From a candidate division FCPU426 bacterium (lineage in GTDB: Bacteria; Oederibacteriota; Muellerivitia; Muellerivitales; DAHXKG01): a stretch of DNA of 64,000 nt. The stretch is taken from the NCBI GenBank assembly GCA_027366525.1, contig DAHXKG010000006.1, positions 1 through 64,000 of the forward strand. The letters run 5' to 3'. This document shows positions 55,430-64,000 of the stretch, piece after piece (the first letter of the stretch is position 1; each line of letters opens with the position of its first letter). Under the pieces are notes generated by a model. The model was not told the origin of the DNA. It saw only the letters and a list, made by a program, of their open reading frames with translations, and ran no database searches. The position numbers and the translations under genes were made by a program.

Positions 55430-55876
55430 TTACGTGGAAATAGCAGGATTGGAATCCATCGAAATTTTGTTTGAGTTTTTATGTGAGCCTTTAGTTAAAC
55501 GATATCCCGCGGCTTCAATGGCTAACTTCCAGCTTCCATATTCTCGTCGAGCTGCTGAATAAAGAGACAATTTTTCCCGATAAATGGTTAAAAGATTTTG
55601 CATTTCGCTTTTTTTAATTTCTTCTAAAACGGATTCTTTGGTCCATTTTGTCAATTTACTTCGTCTTCTTTTTTTCCCTTCTTCAAGAATTTGTTCATAA
55701 TTAATGCCTGCAGATTTTACGGCTAAGCGCCAATTTCCGAAATATCTTTTTGAACAAGAGGCTGTAAACAAAGGTATATAATTCTTAGAAATATTACTAG
55801 CCGAGATATCAATACCAGTTTGATGAAGGTTTTGTATGGTACTTATAATTTTTTCTTTACTCCACTTCTGCTTCAT
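55430..55876 (-). CDS. Protein with two homing-endonuclease-associated repeats
   Basis: 148 residues with two copies of a 60-residue module: KWSKEKIISTIQNLHQTG ... SKRYFGNWRLAVKSAGI and KWTKESVLEEIKKSE ... RREYGSWKLAIEAAGY. The W-[ST]-K-E start, F/YG-[NS]-W, then A-G-[IY] close match the HNH_repeat (homing endonuclease associated repeat), a DNA-binding module. No nuclease domain is attached, so it may be a stand-alone DNA-binding protein. AGGAG precedes the ATG. It is on the opposite strand to both neighbours. Confidence 0.7.
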   Translation of the reverse strand: MKQKWSKEKIISTIQNLHQTGIDISASNISKNYIPLFTASCSKRYFGNWRLAVKSAGINYEQILEEGKKRRRSKLTKWTKESVLEEIKKSEMQNLLTIYREKLSLYSAARREYGSWKLAIEAAGYRLTKGSHKNSNKISMDSNPAIST

Positions 55877-56078
55877 TAGCTTCTCCTTAGAGTTGGATAT
55901 GAAATTAAAAATATATATATAAATATTATGGTTATACGTTAAGATAATTTCAAGGGCATGAATTTTAGATTTCTTAATAAAATAGTTAAATTAAAAACTG
56001 TTTAAAAATTTATGCGATAAAAACGATATTACTTTAGAACGACTCGAAATATTTTAAATTAAGGGATATCAACAATAT

Positions 56079-56858
56079 ATGATCCAAGTTGAAAATTTGT
56101 ACAAAAATTATGGAAAAATTAAAGCAGTTCAAAATTTAAGCTTAGTAATTCATCCAGGAGAAATCTATGGTTTTTTAGGTCCCAATGGTGCAGGAAAAAC
56201 TACAACGATCAAAATTTTAACTGGTCTTCTTTTACCAACGAGTGGGAAAGTAAAAGTAGGTGGGTTTGATATTGTGCATGAAAGCAAATATGCAAAACAA
56301 ATTACGTCATTAATTCCAGATAGACCATATGTATATGAAAAGTTAACACCAATCGAATATTTAAATTTCTTATCAGGTATTTATCAATTAAATAGACATG
56401 ATAGTCAGAATATCTCGTTAAAATATTTAGATTTATTTGGATTAATGCGGTGGAAGGATGAATTGATTGAAGGATTTTCACATGGAATGAAACAAAAAGT
56501 AGTCATGGCGGGAGCTTTATTAACTCAACCGAAAATATTAATTATTGATGAACCCATGGTGGGCCTAGATCCTCAGTCTGCGAAATTGGTAAAGGAAATT
56601 TTTAATCAGCTAGCTAAACAAGGGTTAACCATTTTGCTTTCTACACATACGCTGGACATTGTTGAAGATTTATGTGCTCGAATCGGAATTATTCGTTCTG
56701 GTGAATTAATTGCCGAGGGTTCTTTGAGCGAATTAAGAACACGTGCCAAAAATTCAAACGGAAATCTTGAAGAAATTTTTTTGCAATTCACTGGTGAAAC
56801 AGATATTCAGAAAAAATTAGAATACCTTAACAATCAAACTAGCAATATAAATGTTTAA
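56079..56858 (+). CDS. ABC transporter ATP-binding protein (ABC-2 exporter type)
   Basis: 259 residues. Walker A GPNGAGKTTTIKIL (about 34-47), signature FSHGMKQKVVMAGAL, Walker B ILIIDEPMVGLDP and an H-loop LSTHTL. The opening IQVENLYKNYGKIKAVQNLSL is typical of the DRA/CcmA-like ABC-2 exporter class. AGGG precedes the ATG by about 12 bases. It overlaps the permease gene by eight bases. The substrate is unknown. Confidence 0.9.
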   Translation: MIQVENLYKNYGKIKAVQNLSLVIHPGEIYGFLGPNGAGKTTTIKILTGLLLPTSGKVKVGGFDIVHESKYAKQITSLIPDRPYVYEKLTPIEYLNFLSGIYQLNRHDSQNISLKYLDLFGLMRWKDELIEGFSHGMKQKVVMAGALLTQPKILIIDEPMVGLDPQSAKLVKEIFNQLAKQGLTILLSTHTLDIVEDLCARIGIIRSGELIAEGSLSELRTRAKNSNGNLEEIFLQFTGETDIQKKLEYLNNQTSNINV

Positions 56859-58521
56859 ATTATTATTAAAAACTCAATTTATCAGAATATTTCACTCGAT
56901 TTTTAAAAACCAAGCTAAAAATTGGATCCGTATTTTTGGAGGGGTGGGATTAGGTGTGTTATTTTTGAGTGGCATATATTCATTGGTCTTCTTTGCATTA
57001 AAACACTTTTATTATGTACCAATACTAGGTCCAATATTAATTGGAAAGCTTTTATCGCTCATTTTTTTAACCTTTTTTGCACTTATTCTTTTTTCAAATA
57101 TTATTTACACGATTTCCACGACATATCTGTCTGATGATTTAATGCTTTTAAACAGTCTGCCAATCGATCATAAAGATATTGTATTAGTGAAATTTTTAGA
57201 AACATGGGTTGATTCTTCGTGGATGCCCATCCTTGTTTTTATACCGATTCTTGGAGCATATGGAGGAGTATGCCATGCTTCTATAGCATTTTATTTTTGG
57301 TGTGGAGTAATTTTGTTGTTCTTTTTGATCATCCCTTCAGCTGTTGGATTTACGTTAACCTCGTTGTTAATGTGTTTCTTTTCAGCACGAAAAGTTAGGG
57401 ATCTTCTTTTATTGGTAAGTTTATTAGCATTTTGTTCTGTTTTTGTGATTTTAAGGCTCTCACATCCAGAAAATATTTTAAAAAGTACGCAAGCGATGCA
57501 AAGTTGGGTTCTTTATTTACAAGGATTGAAAGGAGGAACGGCCCCATTTTTACCAAGTGATTGGGCGTCTTCTGCCACTATGGGAGCTTTGTTTGGGCGA
57601 TGGAATGAATTTAAAATAAATTTAATTTTTTTGTTGTTAGCAGCAGTTTTGTGCTTTGGAATGTGCTGGGTAATTAATCCAATTTTTTTCTTTAAAGGTT
57701 GGTGCAATGCCCAAGAGGGAAATCCTGTTTTTAGAAAAAAAGTTAAATATTTTAAAGACGCAAATATTTTAGAAAAACTGTTGCCGAAGTCATTTTATGC
57801 TATGTTAGTAAAAGATTATAAAATTTTTATTCGAGACTCTGCGCAATGGTCACAACTTCTATTATTGTTGAGTTTAGTGGTAGTTTATCTTTACAATTAC
57901 CAAAAATTACCATTGAATGATTATGCTGGCTTGAAAAATGTTGTTTATTTTCTATCTATAGGATTTACCGGATTTATTGTTACTGCAATAACCACTAGAT
58001 ATGTTTTTCCAAATATTAGTTTGGAGGGCAAGGCGTTTTGGATATTAAAAAGTAGCCCGATTTCTGTTAAAGAGCTAATGATTGAAAAAGGAATCATCGC
58101 ATTTTTCCCTATTTTTTTCCTTTCGGAAATTACCATTATATTTTCTGCATGGATTATGAAGGTCGACCATTTTATGTTAATAATATCGCTGATCACAATG
58201 GCGGTTTTTTCGATAGGTTTAACAAGCTTAGGCATTGGCATGGGTGCCACGTTTACATATTTTAAAATAGATAATGCACCTAAAATATCAACAAGTTTTG
58301 GGGGATTGGTTTATATGATGATTTCTGTTACATTTATTTTCCTGAATTTGATAGTAGAAGCTAATCCGGTCAGAATTTATTATTTAAGGAATCCGGATAT
58401 TTTTTTAAAATATCCGTGGGAGTTTTTTATTCCATGTTTGACTCTGATTTTTTTAAATTGCATGTTTATAGTTTTGCCAGTTTGGTGGGGTTGTAAGAAA
58501 CTAAATGAACAAGAGATTTGA
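56851..58521 (+). CDS. Large ABC exporter permease
   Basis: 556 residues with 12 or more hydrophobic helices and one central hydrophilic region (about 290-330, EGNPVFRKKVKYFKDANILE). This looks like the putative ABC exporter permeases of about 550 residues in Firmicutes and other phyla that partner a single ATPase. ILKSSPISVKELMIEKG is a typical cytoplasmic element of this group. Substrate unknown. The stop is directly followed by the ATG of the next gene. Confidence 0.75.
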   Translation: MFKLLLKTQFIRIFHSIFKNQAKNWIRIFGGVGLGVLFLSGIYSLVFFALKHFYYVPILGPILIGKLLSLIFLTFFALILFSNIIYTISTTYLSDDLMLLNSLPIDHKDIVLVKFLETWVDSSWMPILVFIPILGAYGGVCHASIAFYFWCGVILLFFLIIPSAVGFTLTSLLMCFFSARKVRDLLLLVSLLAFCSVFVILRLSHPENILKSTQAMQSWVLYLQGLKGGTAPFLPSDWASSATMGALFGRWNEFKINLIFLLLAAVLCFGMCWVINPIFFFKGWCNAQEGNPVFRKKVKYFKDANILEKLLPKSFYAMLVKDYKIFIRDSAQWSQLLLLLSLVVVYLYNYQKLPLNDYAGLKNVVYFLSIGFTGFIVTAITTRYVFPNISLEGKAFWILKSSPISVKELMIEKGIIAFFPIFFLSEITIIFSAWIMKVDHFMLIISLITMAVFSIGLTSLGIGMGATFTYFKIDNAPKISTSFGGLVYMMISVTFIFLNLIVEANPVRIYYLRNPDIFLKYPWEFFIPCLTLIFLNCMFIVLPVWWGCKKLNEQEI

Positions 58522-58815
58522 ATGAAATATAAAACAATTGTGAGTGGCATATTATTTTTTTTATTATCAATAGGAATTTGGATATTCATGTTGGGATTTT
58601 TACCTCTCGATGAAAGTGGGTTTGGATTATTAATTGAATATCCACATGTGTTAAAAATTTTTTATTTTCCACTTAATCAGATTATCTTTTATTCTAATTA
58701 CATGTTTTTTTTCTTGGGCGTGCTTATGTATACATTAGTTCCAGAACTTGATTTTTTAATGATGAGTACTCTTTGGGTTGGAGTTTATGCATTTTTATGG
58801 ATTGATGTAATTTGA
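58522..58815 (+). CDS. Small three-TM membrane protein in the ABC operon
   Basis: 97 residues with hydrophobic helices at about 5-27, 50-70 and 76-96 joined by short loops. No recognised family. It begins on the base after the permease stop codon, so it is part of the same transcript and may be an accessory subunit of the exporter. Confidence 0.6.
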   Translation: MKYKTIVSGILFFLLSIGIWIFMLGFLPLDESGFGLLIEYPHVLKIFYFPLNQIIFYSNYMFFFLGVLMYTLVPELDFLMMSTLWVGVYAFLWIDVI

Positions 58816-58824
58816 TTTGGAATT

Positions 58825-59157
58825 TTGACCAACCAGCAATGGATTTTAGGGATGCCTTTTTTGGCTGGATTATGTATGATATTAGTATTGTTTTGGATTT
58901 TTAAAAAAATAACCATCCAGAATGAAAACGTATCAAGTAGAAAATCAAAAATATTTCTTTCAATCGGGGCCATAGTTTGGAGTGTTTTTTTTGTTCTGAT
59001 AGCGGGTGTTTTGGTTTATAACTCATTTTATCCAAGGCAAGGCTTTAAGATTTTTTTGGCAATATTTGCACTTTGGATTAGTTTATTTATGATCCGATTT
59101 TATCTGGAACTGCGAAAATTGATGAACAGTGTTGAATCAATAGCAAATGCAAAATAA
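58825..59157 (+). CDS. Small three-TM membrane protein in the ABC operon
   Basis: 110 residues from TTG 58825; an internal ATG at 58852 has no room for a Shine-Dalgarno. Hydrophobic helices at about 7-28, 45-68 and 76-92, with a Lys/Ser-rich loop between the first two and a charged helix at the C-terminus. No recognised family. It closes the four-gene ABC cluster. Confidence 0.5.
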   Translation: MTNQQWILGMPFLAGLCMILVLFWIFKKITIQNENVSSRKSKIFLSIGAIVWSVFFVLIAGVLVYNSFYPRQGFKIFLAIFALWISLFMIRFYLELRKLMNSVESIANAK

Positions 59158-59173
59158 TATATTTATAATCGCA

Positions 59174-59201
59174 ATTGAAACCAAATAAAAATTGGCTATG
59201 T
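59174..59201 (+). promoter_or_regulatory. Candidate promoter of asd
   Basis: TTGAAA (59174-59179), a 16-base spacer and TATGTT (59196-59201), 37 bases before asd. Confidence 0.4.
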
Positions 59202-59237
59202 TTTTAAATTTGATTTGATCTTAAAGGGAATATAATT

Positions 59238-60317
59238 ATGACTAAGAAGAAAGTTGCTGTAATTGGAGCAACGGGAATTGCCGGCCAGCAATTTTTAGCA
59301 TCTTTAATTAATCATCCGATGTTCGAGGTAACTACTTTAGCTGCATCGTTACGATCTGCTGGAAAGATTTATAAAGATGCCATTACGTCAGATAATGGTT
59401 CTTTACAATGGTTTTGTCAGGGGGATCCACCTTCACCATTTTTAAAATTAAAAGTCGAAAATGTTTTGGATATCAATCCTAAAGAATTGGATTTGATTTT
59501 CACAGCCGTGGAATCAGATGCTGCAAAAGAAATCGAGCCTAGATTAGCTCAAAGCACTCCGGTAATTTCAACAGCTTCTGCATTTAGAGGCGATCAGGAT
59601 GTTCCTATTTTTATTCCAGGGGTAAATATGGAACATGAACAGCTTATACCAGTTCAAAAGCTTAAACGTCAATGGAAAGGGTTTATTTCTCCAGTACCCA
59701 ATTGTACTACTACTGGGTTGGCAATGGCTTTGAAACCCATTCAAACCGCGTTTGGTATAAAAAAAGTAATCATGACTTCAATGCAAGCATGTTCTGGAGC
59801 GGGGCGGTCTCCAGGAGTAATAGCTTTAGATATCATGGATAATATTATTCCTTATATTCCTAAAGAAGAAGAAAAAGTCCATTTTGAAACAAAGAAAATT
59901 CTGGGCAAATTTTCTGATAATGTGATTCAACCAGCAGATTTTCTTATATCGACTACATGTACACGTGTTCCAGTTTTAGACGCGCACACAGAAGTTGTTT
60001 ATGCTTCCTTAAGGACTAAGGGAAGTATTGATCAAGTTAAAGCAGTATTAAGAAGTTTCGGAAGTGAATTTGTACAAATGGGATTTCCATCATGCCCCTC
60101 AAAATTAATTGAGGTGCTTGAGGATCCTTTCCGACCACAACCACGTCGAGATAGGGATAATGGAGAAGGTATGACAACGACGATTGGTCGAGTTCGTGAG
60201 GATGAAGCTCTTGAAAATGGGATCAAATTTGTTTTAACTTCGCACAATACTAAGATGGGTGCAGCACGAGGCGCAATTTTGATTGCGGAATATTTAGCAT
60301 ATAAAGGGTATATATAA
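59238..60317 (+). CDS. asd: Aspartate-semialdehyde dehydrogenase (archaeal/fungal type)
   Basis: Reduces aspartyl phosphate on the path to lysine/DAP, Met and Thr. 359 residues. VAVIGATGIAGQQF binds NADP. The catalytic cysteine is in PNCTTTGLAMALKP, followed by QACSGAGRSPGV. The C-terminal HNTKMGAARGAILIAEYL matches the archaeal/yeast-type subfamily rather than E. coli Asd. With dapL 17 kb upstream it contributes to DAP supply. AAAGGG precedes the ATG. Confidence 0.94.
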   Translation: MTKKKVAVIGATGIAGQQFLASLINHPMFEVTTLAASLRSAGKIYKDAITSDNGSLQWFCQGDPPSPFLKLKVENVLDINPKELDLIFTAVESDAAKEIEPRLAQSTPVISTASAFRGDQDVPIFIPGVNMEHEQLIPVQKLKRQWKGFISPVPNCTTTGLAMALKPIQTAFGIKKVIMTSMQACSGAGRSPGVIALDIMDNIIPYIPKEEEKVHFETKKILGKFSDNVIQPADFLISTTCTRVPVLDAHTEVVYASLRTKGSIDQVKAVLRSFGSEFVQMGFPSCPSKLIEVLEDPFRPQPRRDRDNGEGMTTTIGRVREDEALENGIKFVLTSHNTKMGAARGAILIAEYLAYKGYI

Positions 60318-60421
60318 AATTCAGATGTTGGATTTTGTCGAGTAAGACTTGAAAACAAGGTAACGTTTATTTTAAGCTTTAGCAAGATAGGGTGAAAAAT
60401 AATTTTAATTTAGGAGAGATT

Positions 60422-60931
60422 ATGCAAGAACATTATGGAATTATTACTTTTAAAGGCGCACCGTTAACGTTAATTGGTCCTCAACTTAAAGTGGGGGAAA
60501 ATGCTCCTAATTTTAAAGTGCTAAATAATCAACTCCAAGAAGTCACGTTTGATGCATTTAGGGGTAAAGTTTGTTTGATTTCAGCAGCTCCATCTTTGGA
60601 TACTCCGGTTTGCGCTGATCAAACGCGGCGGTTTAACAAGGAACTTCAAAAATTTCCTTCTGTGGAAATTTTGACAATTACAGCCGATCTTCCATTTGCA
60701 CAAGGGAGATTTTGTGGAGCAGAAGGGCTCAAAATTAAAACCTTGTCCGATCATCGAGAAATGTCATTTGGAAATGCATATGGAACGCACATTAAAGAAT
60801 TGCGTCTGGAAGCTAGAGCTATTTTTATTATTGATTCAAATAATAAAATTAAATATATAGAAATAGTAAAAGAAGTAACGAATCATCCCGATTATGAAAA
60901 AGCACTTTCGGTATTGGCAAATAACTTATAA
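60422..60931 (+). CDS. tpx: Thiol peroxidase Tpx
   Basis: Atypical 2-Cys peroxiredoxin reducing peroxides with thioredoxin. 169 residues from ATG 60422, preceded by TAGGAGAG. The peroxidatic cysteine is in SLDTPVCADQTRRF and the resolving cysteine in GRFCGAEGLK. The N-terminal beta hairpin (ITFKGAPLTLIGPQLKVG) is typical. Periplasmic in many Gram-negatives, but no signal peptide is visible here, so it is probably cytoplasmic. Confidence 0.95.
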   Translation: MQEHYGIITFKGAPLTLIGPQLKVGENAPNFKVLNNQLQEVTFDAFRGKVCLISAAPSLDTPVCADQTRRFNKELQKFPSVEILTITADLPFAQGRFCGAEGLKIKTLSDHREMSFGNAYGTHIKELRLEARAIFIIDSNNKIKYIEIVKEVTNHPDYEKALSVLANNL

Positions 60932-60988
60932 TCAAAAATTCAACTTAAGAGGGTGTGAAAAATTTTTTTATTTTTACTTCCATATTTA

Positions 60989-63145
60989 TTGTTTGTATTT
61001 GTAAATTTTATTTACGTTACTACTATTTGTGCAACGTTTAATATAAATGATTCTGGAGAAACGATTACAGTTTGTGATCGAATGACAGTAAGTCATTCTC
61101 CAGGGTATCCGTTGCACATGTTGTGGGGGAGAATTAATTGCCTCCTTCATCTTGGACAACCCATGTTTCGTGTGTCGTTTGCTTCCACATTGACGGCTGC
61201 CGGTGCGGTTGTTTTGTTTTATTTGATCATGAAACTTATTTTGAAAAATGTTTTTTCTAATCGAGATGAAAATGGTGTCTCCCATTTAGCAACCACTCCA
61301 GTTTATTTTTTAGAAATACCGTCTTTATTTGGAGCATTGTGCTTTGCCTTTTCATATCAACAGTGGTTTCAGGCTGATGGAGCCAAAGGTGGTATTTATA
61401 CATTAAATACATTTTTAACCATGCTGATTTTGTACATACTTTTTTTAATGAGAGAACGAGGATGGTTTTTAAAAGGTTTTTTATTAGTAGCGTTCATATA
61501 TGGAGTTAGTTTGACAGATCATTGGCCCAATCAGGTCGTCATTTTTCCAGGATATGTGTGGCTGCTTCTCTCGGCACAAACAAAAGTTCCCATATTAGAA
61601 ATTATGGAGTCGCTATTTAAATTACGGTTTTTGGATTTCTGGGAAAAGTTTAAAAAAGCGATGATGGCCTTTGGGTTAAAAAATTGGATTTTAGCTTTAA
61701 CATTATGTTTTGTGGGTTTTTCTTTATATACGTCATTAGCGATGCGGGCCAATCTGCATCCTGTAATGAATTGGTGGGATCCTGATAATTTAACCCGACT
61801 TTGGCAAACAATAGAAAGAAAAGGATACTCAGGTATAGGCGCTCAGCGGTCTCTAATAACGATTCATAGAAATTTGGTTGAATTCTACCAACAGTCCTAT
61901 GATCAATTTGGTATTGTTTTTTCTTGGGTTATCTTGATTTTAGCAATTTGGGGTCTTTTCTGGTTATTTAAGCGCAATCGTGTTTTGGGATGGGGTTTAG
62001 CCATTTTGGAGTTTTTTGTTTTTTTAACAATTATTGGATTCAATAATCCATTAAAGGGATATCAATGGACATTAGATAATTTTTTTACCCCTATTTATCA
62101 TCTAGCTTGCTTTATGGCTGCTGCAGGAGTTGCAGGCATTTTAGAAGTTAGTTCAAAAAATTTTAAATCCAAAGTAAAAACGGCTAGTATTGGCGGAGCG
62201 GCTTTATTACTAGCTTTTTTACCGCTGAGTTTGAATTATATTCGAGATGACCAGAGCCGATACACGAGCTCATATGATTATGGCATGAATATGTTAAGGA
62301 CAGTTGCTAAAAATGGCGTGATAATCTGTAATGGAGATATTGATATTTTACCGCTCTGGTATTTGCAATATGTTCGAGGTATTCGTCCAGATGTTACTAG
62401 TTTTACTATGCAGTTAATTCCCTATTCTTGGGCAAGAGATCCATTTTTTAAGCGTAATCCATCGTTGTATGTTCCAGTATTTAACAATGTTAATCCAGAA
62501 GTTGTGGTTCAAAATATGATAAATATGCATGGTAATCAACGACCCTTTTATTTTACGAATATTTTTACCGCTCCTTGGATTCGGCAAAAAAATCCAGCTC
62601 TTCCAGAAGGTTTTTTGTGGAGACTAACAAATACTAAAAATATGAATTTTCCATTGACGTCGCGACACCTTAATTTATTATGGAGCGGCTATTGTCTTCA
62701 CGATTTAAATCCTCCAAGACGACGATATTGGGATCCATATACCGATGTAATGAAGGATTCGTATGGAATTGGTTTTGATTTTACTGGTTATTATGCATTG
62801 GCAAATAAGTGGTATCCATTAGCAGTTTGGTGTTTTAAAAATGCGCTTAAATATAGACAGCCCCAAACTTGGCCTAGGCTTTATTTCATGTTGGCACAAA
62901 GTGAAATTCAAGTTCATGATGGGGCGGGAGCTTTGCTGGCCCTGCAAAAAGTTGACAAAATGCAACCTGGAAATCCATTGGTATACGCCAAAATGGGCGA
63001 GGCATATTTGCTTTTGCATCATTTAAACTTAGCTAGTAATGCTTTTCAAACATCATTACGATTAGATCCCAATGAAGCAGAAGCCCAACATGGATTAGTG
63101 GAAATTCGCACGTTGGAAAAAGAAAATCCGAGTTTAATGCATTGA
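60989..63145 (+). CDS. DUF2723 membrane protein with C-terminal TPRs
   Basis: At least 718 residues with about ten TM helices. The N-terminal DUF2723 block has NDSGETITVCDRM and SHSPGYPLHMLWGR. The C-terminal 110 residues contain TPR repeats (GNPLVYAKMGEAYLLLHHLN, ASNAFQTSLRLDPNEAEA). DUF2723 proteins are relatives of TMEM260, a protein O-mannosyltransferase, so a GT-C glycosyltransferase is inferred. The start is doubtful. TTG 60989 lacks a Shine-Dalgarno, whereas GTG 60955 has AAGAGGG close upstream but is in another frame; a one-base indel in the T7 run at 60962-60968 would join them. Confidence 0.82.
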   Translation: MFVFVNFIYVTTICATFNINDSGETITVCDRMTVSHSPGYPLHMLWGRINCLLHLGQPMFRVSFASTLTAAGAVVLFYLIMKLILKNVFSNRDENGVSHLATTPVYFLEIPSLFGALCFAFSYQQWFQADGAKGGIYTLNTFLTMLILYILFLMRERGWFLKGFLLVAFIYGVSLTDHWPNQVVIFPGYVWLLLSAQTKVPILEIMESLFKLRFLDFWEKFKKAMMAFGLKNWILALTLCFVGFSLYTSLAMRANLHPVMNWWDPDNLTRLWQTIERKGYSGIGAQRSLITIHRNLVEFYQQSYDQFGIVFSWVILILAIWGLFWLFKRNRVLGWGLAILEFFVFLTIIGFNNPLKGYQWTLDNFFTPIYHLACFMAAAGVAGILEVSSKNFKSKVKTASIGGAALLLAFLPLSLNYIRDDQSRYTSSYDYGMNMLRTVAKNGVIICNGDIDILPLWYLQYVRGIRPDVTSFTMQLIPYSWARDPFFKRNPSLYVPVFNNVNPEVVVQNMINMHGNQRPFYFTNIFTAPWIRQKNPALPEGFLWRLTNTKNMNFPLTSRHLNLLWSGYCLHDLNPPRRRYWDPYTDVMKDSYGIGFDFTGYYALANKWYPLAVWCFKNALKYRQPQTWPRLYFMLAQSEIQVHDGAGALLALQKVDKMQPGNPLVYAKMGEAYLLLHHLNLASNAFQTSLRLDPNEAEAQHGLVEIRTLEKENPSLMH

Positions 63146-63906
63146 TTTATAAAAATATTCAACTTAAAATTGAATACGATGGAACTTTTTTTTCTGGATG
63201 GCAAAAGCAAAAAAATTCAATAAGTATTCAGTCGGTATTGGAAGACACACTAAAAAAAATAGCGGGGCATTCAGTTGACTTAATTGTAGCTGGAAGAACA
63301 GATGCCGGAGTTCACGCATTAGGTCAGATTTGTAATTTTCAAACTTGTTCTAAACTTTCTCCATTTCAATTTAAACGCATAGCCAATTTATTATTACCCA
63401 AAGACATTCATGTGAAAATGGCAAGAATCGTACCAAAATCATTTCATGCGACTTATGATGCCGTTTCAAAAATTTATCGATATGTTATTCGCCAATCTGC
63501 GGAAGATACAGTATGGGACCGGTTTTATTATTATCGAGAAAGCCGACCATTGAATCTTTTTAAAATGCGAACGGCTGCAAAATTATTAATTGGGAAACAC
63601 GATTTTTCTGCATTCTGTGGGGCATTGGGTCGAAAACGGGCCAATCCGAATAGAATTCTTAAAAAAATTAAAATTCGCCAATGTGGAAACGACATCTACT
63701 TAGAATTTTGTGGAGTTTCTTTTTTACATCAAATGGTTCGAATTTTAAGTGGAACATTATTGTATGCAGGTTTGGGGAAAATTAAACCTCAAGACGTAGT
63801 GGCGATTCTAAAATCGAAAGATCGCAGGGAAGCTGGACCAACACTTCCCGCTAAGGGATTGTTTTTAGTAAAGGTTTTTTATTCTATGAAAGATATTAAA
63901 TTGTAG
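63142..63906 (+). CDS. truA: tRNA pseudouridine synthase A
   Basis: Modifies U38-40 in the anticodon arm of tRNAs. About 254 residues from TTG 63142, overlapping the previous stop. LKIEYDGTFFSGWQKQ opens the protein and the catalytic aspartate is in AGRTDAGVHALGQI. SKIYRYVIR and VSFLHQMVRILSGTLL follow. Length is typical. asd and truA are near each other in several genomes. Confidence 0.95.
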   Translation: MIYKNIQLKIEYDGTFFSGWQKQKNSISIQSVLEDTLKKIAGHSVDLIVAGRTDAGVHALGQICNFQTCSKLSPFQFKRIANLLLPKDIHVKMARIVPKSFHATYDAVSKIYRYVIRQSAEDTVWDRFYYYRESRPLNLFKMRTAAKLLIGKHDFSAFCGALGRKRANPNRILKKIKIRQCGNDIYLEFCGVSFLHQMVRILSGTLLYAGLGKIKPQDVVAILKSKDRREAGPTLPAKGLFLVKVFYSMKDIKL

Positions 63907-63912
63907 TGCAAT

Positions 63913-64000
63913 ATGAAGCCATGGATACGAATTGGACAAATAACTTCGCTTGGCCTAGTCTTATCAATTGGTTGTTTAGTTTCTAGTACACTTAATTCAT
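63913..64000 (+). CDS. Lipoprotein, N-terminal part (3' partial)
   Basis: ATG 63913 opens a frame to the window edge with no stop. The 29 visible residues are a lipoprotein signal: a positively charged start (MKPWIR), a hydrophobic core and the lipobox LSIGC. Seven bases separate it from truA. The mature protein is not in the window. Confidence 0.55.
   Translation, partial: MKPWIRIGQITSLGLVLSIGCLVSSTLNS

Overview
This AT-rich window (roughly one third GC by eye) is a bacterial chromosome segment. The envelope genes point to a diderm: an Mla-type lipid transport system, RlpA, NagZ, Tpx and several lipoprotein or signal-peptide genes. TTG/GTG starts, ATGA-type gene overlaps, a secreted PTNT-repeat protein with FlgD-like Ig domains, an LL-diaminopimelate aminotransferase and a PPi-type phosphofructokinase suggest an uncultured, deeply branching phylum. 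I cannot name the phylum from sequence alone.

Region 1 (1-4.2 kb): the 3' part of a secreted repeat protein, then divergent glycolytic genes (class I aldolase, phosphofructokinase). Region 2 (4.2-21.6 kb): a long co-directional housekeeping array. rpsF-ssb-rpsR-DUF2232-rplI-dnaB is followed by alr, mlaE-mlaF-mlaD, radA, a PIN/TRAM gene, ispD-ispF, a methyltransferase, gltX-cysE-cysS-rlmB, and tRNAs for Thr, Tyr and Gly. Region 3 (21.6-32.5 kb): a PEPCK/HPr-kinase-like P-loop protein, NagZ, a gamma-carbonic anhydrase-like protein and a DUF6786-like protein. A pyrimidine operon (pyrK-pyrD-rlpA-pyrF-pyrE) then runs into two unknown membrane or coiled-coil genes and a possible acetyltransferase, with a small XRE regulator on the other strand.

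Region 4 (32.8-42.4 kb): a branched-chain amino acid and phospholipid block, ilvB-ilvN-ilvC-psd-pssA-leuA-leuB, then a secreted FlgD-like protein and dapL. It is preceded by a Leu/Val-rich leader peptide and a classical attenuator. Region 5 (42.4-45.5 kb): an accessory segment of higher GC with a multiply frameshifted HNH endonuclease relic, an AraC-family regulator and a hemerythrin-domain protein, ending near a perfect palindrome.

Region 6 (45.8-53.9 kb) is the most unusual part. Eight tightly packed genes encode a stripped-down type IV secretion-like machine: two secreted unknowns, a VirB2-like pilin, a VirB6-like channel protein that itself carries a pilin-like segment, a VirB3-like protein, a VirB4/TraC ATPase, a VirB8/TraE-like protein and a TPR-GGDEF protein. 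No VirB7/9/10 outer-membrane complex, VirB11, VirD4 coupling protein or relaxase is present. I infer a c-di-GMP-linked inner-membrane T4SS derivative rather than a conjugation system.

Region 7 (53.9-64 kb): cardiolipin synthase, a protein with two homing-endonuclease-associated repeats, an ABC exporter operon, asd, tpx, a DUF2723/TPR glycosyltransferase-like membrane protein, truA and the start of a lipoprotein gene. No rRNA, CRISPR array, insertion sequence or replication origin was seen.
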